From Adineta ricciae (taxonomy: Eukaryota > Rotifera > Eurotatoria > Adinetida > Adinetidae), in NCBI GenBank assembly GCA_905250025.1, contig CAJNOJ010000126.1, forward strand, positions 222,239 through 286,238: a DNA stretch of 64,000 nucleotides, given 5' to 3'. A model generated the notes under the pieces. It had not been told where the DNA came from. It did not search any database and saw only the letters and a list, made by a program, of their open reading frames with translations. Position numbers and translations under genes: made by a program. Below, in pieces: positions 58,730 to 64,000 of this stretch (position 1 is its first letter; every line of letters begins with the position of its first letter).

Positions 58730-61700
58730 ATGAAAACTGTGATTTTCTTTTCACTGAATTATCTGTTTTTCTTTTGCCGTATGTACGTTCTAGTACTTCG
58801 TAACCTTGATCGTTATTTGTCTTAGTATTACACATTTGTCGTGATACGAAATAAACTCAGCTATTGATTCAAAGTTTCTAGTTAAATAGGATGAAAACGA
58901 CAGCGCCGCTCCATGCCCTCTCCTACCGTCGTACGATCAAAGGTTTCGACTTTCTTTTTTCCCAATCTAAAATGTCAGTTTTATCAAGCAACATCAAGCC
59001 TTTTAAATAATAGATGACTTATGTCACCTTATTTTGACATTATAGAAAACAAGAATACAATATAGGAAAATTTACCAATCGAATGACTTCTCATTCTGCA
59101 AAAGGCCACCGAGAAGGAGAATTAACTCATAAATAGCTTAAAGCTGGTTACAATAGTTATTGTTTGAAGAATTAGCTCAGTCGGTCGTTTTTCTCTCTTT
59201 CATCATTTTAATTAGATTCCTCTTCTCGTATTGCTGTCTGACTTTCTTCGACTCCGTTTAGCTAGTGTAGTCAGATATTTATCGCCATGATTTGCTACAC
59301 ATGCTATTTATCACAACATTCAGCAATTAAATAACATCTGGTGAAAGCTATAAAAACAACAATGAACATTTCTGTTACTCAACCTATTATTAATTCCAAA
59401 ATTGACAAAGAGAGATAAAGTGAGAAAACCAGTAGAGATAATTATCAATCCTTTGAACTAGTCAGGTATTCTTAGAAAGCTAGGCGCTTTTTCTCTCTCT
59501 CGTCTCAAGTACAAAAAGCTAAATAAAGCTGTGTAAAGTCTTTGACAATGATCAAAATAAACTCTTCGATGACGTCAACAATATCTAACTGTGACTTGAT
59601 TTTGTTAATTAAGCGCATTACTATAAAAAGTGTTTCCCCTATCTATCGAAGACAGTTCATAATCGAATGTGCTTGTCTTCGCGTCCCATTTCAGTCTTCG
59701 AACTTGCGTCCTTCGGTAGTTCTGATCTTGCAGCAGCTGAAACCTAATGAAAAAATATTAACACGACTTTAGTCCCCTCTTTATATTTGCGCGTTTTTTG
59801 CTTCTTCTTCTTTTTTTTTCCTTAGTTTTTCACATCATACTTTCTCTTTTCTTGCGTTTGACACACTCGAATTAGAATCGTCGTTAGTTCTCGCTTTTTT
59901 TTTCTTCGGAGGAAAAACAGAGAGCAAAAGAGTAGGGAAAAAAGGAAAATGAGCATTGCATTAAAGCTACTGAAGAGAAAAACCTTTTCTCTATCTAAGA
60001 GAATCCCGATGCTGCGCGTTAATATTCTTCCGAGAAATTGGTAAGCACGTTCACGACGATCAGTAGAAATCAGAGCTCGTTTTCTGCCGACCGATGTCTG
60101 TAGCCGTGAAAACGAGTTGTTGATCGAACATATCTTCAGTTGGATATTCAGGAAAGTGTTGCCTATCAGTTAAGTTGACAGATCAACAAATGATGACTGA
60201 AAGAAACAAATGGCAACGGAAATCATCCGACAGGAAATACATGGGAGGGCATCGAGGGATCTCGAAGACAAAAGAGTCTCTAAGTGAGAAATAAAGACTT
60301 TGGAGAAGGAAGAGTTCGGTTCGATCTTTCAGATTGATTTTATTATTATTGACAAAAAAAGAGAGTCGAGCAGAGAAAGCTGCTTTCATGTACAGAAGCT
60401 CGTATCTGCGCCCTCTGACTCGAGACAGATTCTAATCAAACTGGTTTTTATATTCTGTTATGATCACCAGAGTAACAACACATAATCGGAACTATTTAGG
60501 ATGAATTAACGTTTTTCTCCTCGGCTTTTTTTACACACCAAGTCCAATTCGATTAAAGTCGATATGCGTTTCTTCTCTCTCCTACCAAAAACTTGATTTT
60601 CTCGCTGCTGATCACTCTTCAGCCATCTTTCGTTGTACGCATATTATCAACGGCCTAAACATTAATTTCCTCTTTTTTGTTTTTATTATTATTACAATTG
60701 ATCGATTGCAAATATAGAAGAAAAGATACTGCTACTTGAAAGATGCTTGGTAAGTAAACAAAAAATATTGCATCGTGAGTAACGAGCAAATCATGGCATG
60801 ATCTCCTGTTCAATACTCGAATGAGATTGAAAATATCGTTGTTATTTTCTCGCAGCAAGTTTGCCAATCATCTTTGGTTAATTGTTAGAAGGATAAATAA
60901 CATATGGAAAGAATAAATAACAAACTAGTTATTGTTTATTTTAGTGAAAGATTCGATTAGAGAAATAATTATTCTCATGTGAAACTAGGCGAAATTTAGG
61001 AATTAGACGCGAAGTACGTAGATGATTGATTGCACGAATCGCATAGGATTAGTGTCGTGACTGCTGAGAGATAAAACTTGTTGTTCTTGTTGCGTTGTAA
61101 ATATCTATATTCGGATTTTTTTTCAAGGTTTTTTAGTTTAACTATGGTCATTACATGGTGGATAGCGCCATCTGTAAACGATATTCTCATCTTATTGCAG
61201 TTTGCTTCTATCCATTGAAACATTTAATACTACGATAGATAGTGTTTCAATTGTTATTTTTCTTCTTTATACTCCAAAACATCTATTGGTTCTTCTGATT
61301 CAATTGATCAATTGTTAATGTTAATCAGTGAAGCGTTTTACTTGCTTATGTATTGTGTTTATTTATTTATTTTTTCTAGTCCGCCCAGAAATTTTTCTCT
61401 CGCTCGTCGCAGTTCGGCTTCTGTATCGTTTATTATTAAGTTTTGAGCAGAAGAAAGAGAGGATTCATTTTTCTCATTTCTCAGTTTGGATTTTGTCCTG
61501 CTTGTCTTCATGCAAACGGAAATGAAATCTAAACTTAAGGATGTTCGCTAACATAGAGTTTATCGTTTAAAAAAGAAATCTTTTTTCGAACATTAACCGG
61601 AAATCAAACCATGTATACATGCGATACTCTACGTCCTTGTGCATCGTAGTCGAGGTTTCTTTTTTTGTATTATTAATAATGTCCTTGTCTCATCGAGCGG

Positions 61701-62675
61701 TGAGAAAAAGAAGAAAAAAGAAAGATAGATTCTTTGAGAATCAACGATCTTTGATACCCATTTGCATACATTAATCGAATCGAGTCGAGTGTTGTATATA
61801 CGAAAAACAAAAGAAAGAAAAACGCTTCTGCGTATTATGTCATTACCAATCGAAAGAACAATCGATTTACTAGACAATATAATAATAACAAAGAAGAAAC
61901 AGTATTTTACTTGTTTGTTATGTTTCTTTTTTTCTTTCGTTCTCTCTTTCTCTCTATTAATATCTAAATATTGTTGATGGGTAGAAGGAGGAGGAGGAAA
62001 AGAACGATGGTTCGCGCTCATTTAGTCCCTTGTCGATGATGTGAAAAGAAAAAAAAAATGAAAGAAAGCAAAAAGGCTTGCTGTTTGGCATACATGCTCC
62101 TATAACAACAACAACAACAGCATCGTCGACGATGCAAAAACAAATGCGAGTAAAAAAGAAAAAAAAGAAAGCTTATTACTTTCCTTCGTTTTTGTTTCTT
62201 TCTTCCTTTCTCGTTTTCTCTCTCTCTCTCTCTCTCTCTCACTCCTTCTCTTTCCCCTTCTTACGACAAGAAAAAAAAACTTGATGATAAATGAATTTCT
62301 TTTGCTCTATCTCGTCGACATGCCGTGCACACACACAAACATATACATTCAACAGAAAAGAAGAAAGAAAGAAAAATATCGTTTCGTGCCTATGTGTAAA
62401 AAAAAGTGAGGGAGAGAGAGAAAGTAGAAAATCCATTTTCATGCCCCAATGGACGGTATGTGGTTCTGCATGAGTCTCTTTCCTCACTTTCTCAAAGTGC
62501 ATATACGCAGGTGTCCTTATTGATTATTATCTTGTGAAGGACACATAATCATCGATTATTACGTCTCATTTCAGATCTATGTTCTTCTCTTGTCATGTTA
62601 TTAGATCATTTATCAAAACAAAGACTATCAATGTTATTGAACTCTCGTTTTGAATCTTCCTGATAGTAACAATCC
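58730..62675. other. Long gene-poor region upstream of calcineurin A
   Basis: About 3.9 kb without a supportable gene, the longest such stretch in the window. It contains T-rich tracts (59800-59910), purine/pyrimidine microsatellites and a (TC)n run at 62217-62240. Frames here are short and low-complexity. It probably holds the promoter and any 5' untranslated exons of the calcineurin gene. No tRNA or snRNA was recognised. Confidence 0.45.
62217..62240. repeat. (TC)n microsatellite
   Basis: An approximately 24 bp uninterrupted TC dinucleotide run within a longer pyrimidine tract. Confidence 0.9.
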
Positions 62676-63987
62676 ATGGCAACCAATAACACAACTTCGA
62701 ATAATGTTTCCACTTCCTCTTCGTCCACTCGACCCACAGCAACAAATCTCTCTTCATCACCGCCATCCACAACTGATGCAACATTACCAATGCCGACTGT
62801 TGAACGTGTCATGAAAAGTAAGCAGCGGATATTTCTATTCTTTGCCACTGCATACGAAATGTGTCATCACTTATCTAGCCATTCCATGTCCACCAAATGC
62901 ACGTTTAACAGCTTATGATGTATTCGATTCACGTGGAAAACCTCGCGTGGATGTACTAAAAACACATTTTATATCAGAAGGACGTGTCACTGAAGATGTT
63001 GCACTTAAAATAATTGAAGATGGTGCAAAGTTACTACGCCAAGAAAAAACTATGATTGATGTCGAAGCACCGATCACAGGTATTTCGCGAATTTGCCTGA
63101 ACGAATCTGTTGTTTCATCTTCGGCGAAATTTTAGTTTGTGGTGATGTTCACGGACAGTATTATGATTTAATGAAGTTATTCGAAGTGGGTGGTTCACCT
63201 GCGACAACCCGATATTTATTTCTGGGAGATTATGTCGATAGAGGCTATTTTAGCATTGAAGTAAGAGATTGATGAATCATCGATCGTTCGATATTGAAAC
63301 ATCGTCCTTTGTCTTTATTAGTGCGTTCTTTATCTATGGTCAATGAAGATTCTCTATCCCACAACATTCTTTCTTCTACGTGGAAATCATGAATGTCGAC
63401 ATTTAACCGAATATTTTACTTTTAAAACTGAGTGTAAGTCGATGATTCACATGTTTTTGTTTCGATCGTATGTTTATGGACTTATATATTCAGGTAAAAT
63501 AAAATATACCGAACGTGTGTACAATGCATGTATGGAAGCATTTGATTGTTTACCACTTGGTAAGAAAAAACGCTTTTACGAAACGCACTTCTCTTTTCAT
63601 ATAGGAACTTTTTCAGCTTCATTAATAAGTCTAAGCGTTTGACATACAGAAAAATTCGATCAACTTTTTCGTCTCTTTGTCGTACCTGATGAAATCGATT
63701 TCTTTCTTTAGCTGCTCTAATGAACGGTCAATTCTTATGTGTACACGGCGGTCTTTCACCTGAAATCCATACTCTTGAAGATATTAAAAGACTCGATCGT
63801 TTCAAAGAGCCACCTCCATACGGACCGATGTGCGATTTATTATGGTAAAACTCGATAAACTTGCAATCTTTGTATTTCCTCTCTGAATCTGTCTGATCAG
63901 GTCCGATCCTCTCGAAGATTATGGTACTGAACGAACGACTGAACAGTATAGTCACAATACAGTACGAGGTTGTTCTTATTTTTATAG
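62676..63987 (+). CDS. PPP3C: Calcineurin A (PP2B) catalytic subunit, N-terminal part
   Basis: Seven exons are visible, and the gene continues past the window: 62676-62817, 62879-63079, 63136-63260, 63322-63433, 63494-63559, 63712-63844 and 63901-63987. A Ser/Thr-rich leader precedes [16 protein letters not shown], the start of the conserved part. The metallophosphatase signatures are intact: [55 protein letters not shown] and [18 protein letters not shown]. These supply the Fe/Zn ligands (GDVHG, GDYVDRG, GNHE). Calcineurin is the calcium/calmodulin-activated Ser/Thr phosphatase. The B-binding helix, calmodulin site and autoinhibitory tail lie beyond the window. The last visible exon ends in [10 protein letters not shown] with a donor at 63988. 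The start follows an acceptor-like tract (cctgatag). Confidence 0.95.
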
Positions 63988-64000
63988 GTATGTTTGTAGG

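Noticed and set aside
1-64000. Spliced-leader RNA gene
   Set aside because: Trans-splice acceptors are frequent, but I found no match to the bdelloid spliced-leader sequence as I remember it.

Overview
This window looks like nuclear DNA from a small-genome animal, most probably a bdelloid rotifer (Adineta or Rotaria type). The DNA is AT-rich. Nearly all introns are about 45-75 bp with GT-AG ends, and genes are densely packed on both strands. Many start codons lie just after a splice acceptor that has no upstream coding exon, as expected with spliced-leader trans-splicing. Two gene types resemble families I know to be expanded in bdelloids: a giant LDLa/EGF/7TM receptor and a decayed F-box/leucine-rich-repeat-like gene. 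The assignment rests on recalled family similarity; no search was run.

Layout, left to right. 1-7.4 kb: the 3' end of ERCC6/CSB (DNA repair), a complete ten-exon PRPSAP gene (nucleotide metabolism), and a small secreted orphan protein on the minus strand. 7.4-18 kb: a 1,569-residue LDLa-EGF-7TM receptor, a 556-residue disordered protein and a four-helix MARVEL-like membrane protein. 18.5-23 kb: a compact LTR-retrotransposon fossil with an unusual inverted end, then an oligoribonuclease (REXO2) fused to a degenerate second copy of itself, converging on a TTLL11 tubulin polyglutamylase. 24-36 kb: TRIP12 (HECT E3 ligase), IWS1/Spn1 (transcription elongation) and a short DUF2237 gene, all on the plus strand. 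36.5-46 kb: a relic of the F-box/LRR-like family, a Regnase/ZC3H12-like protein whose nuclease site looks inactive, ribosomal protein L3, and a carboxylesterase pseudogene. 46.9-64 kb: TFAP4 (bHLH), a four-helix membrane protein, GTF3C1 (TFIIIC-220) carrying an embedded C2H2 finger, a 3.9 kb gene-poor stretch, and the 5' part of the calcineurin A catalytic subunit.

Most genes are single-copy housekeeping genes with no evident pathway clustering. Exon phases were checked by hand and close for PRPSAP, the 556-residue protein, the MARVEL-like protein, REXO2, TTLL11, IWS1, DUF2237, the Regnase-like gene, RPL3, TFAP4, the minus-strand four-helix protein, GTF3C1, and the visible parts of ERCC6 and calcineurin. 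The most unusual features are protein-architecture changes (tandem pseudo-exonuclease, eroded PIN domain, zinc finger inside TFIIIC-220), the hairpin-ended LTR fossil just upstream of REXO2, and a probably transferred DUF2237 gene. No tRNA, rRNA, CRISPR or other non-coding RNA gene was recognised.
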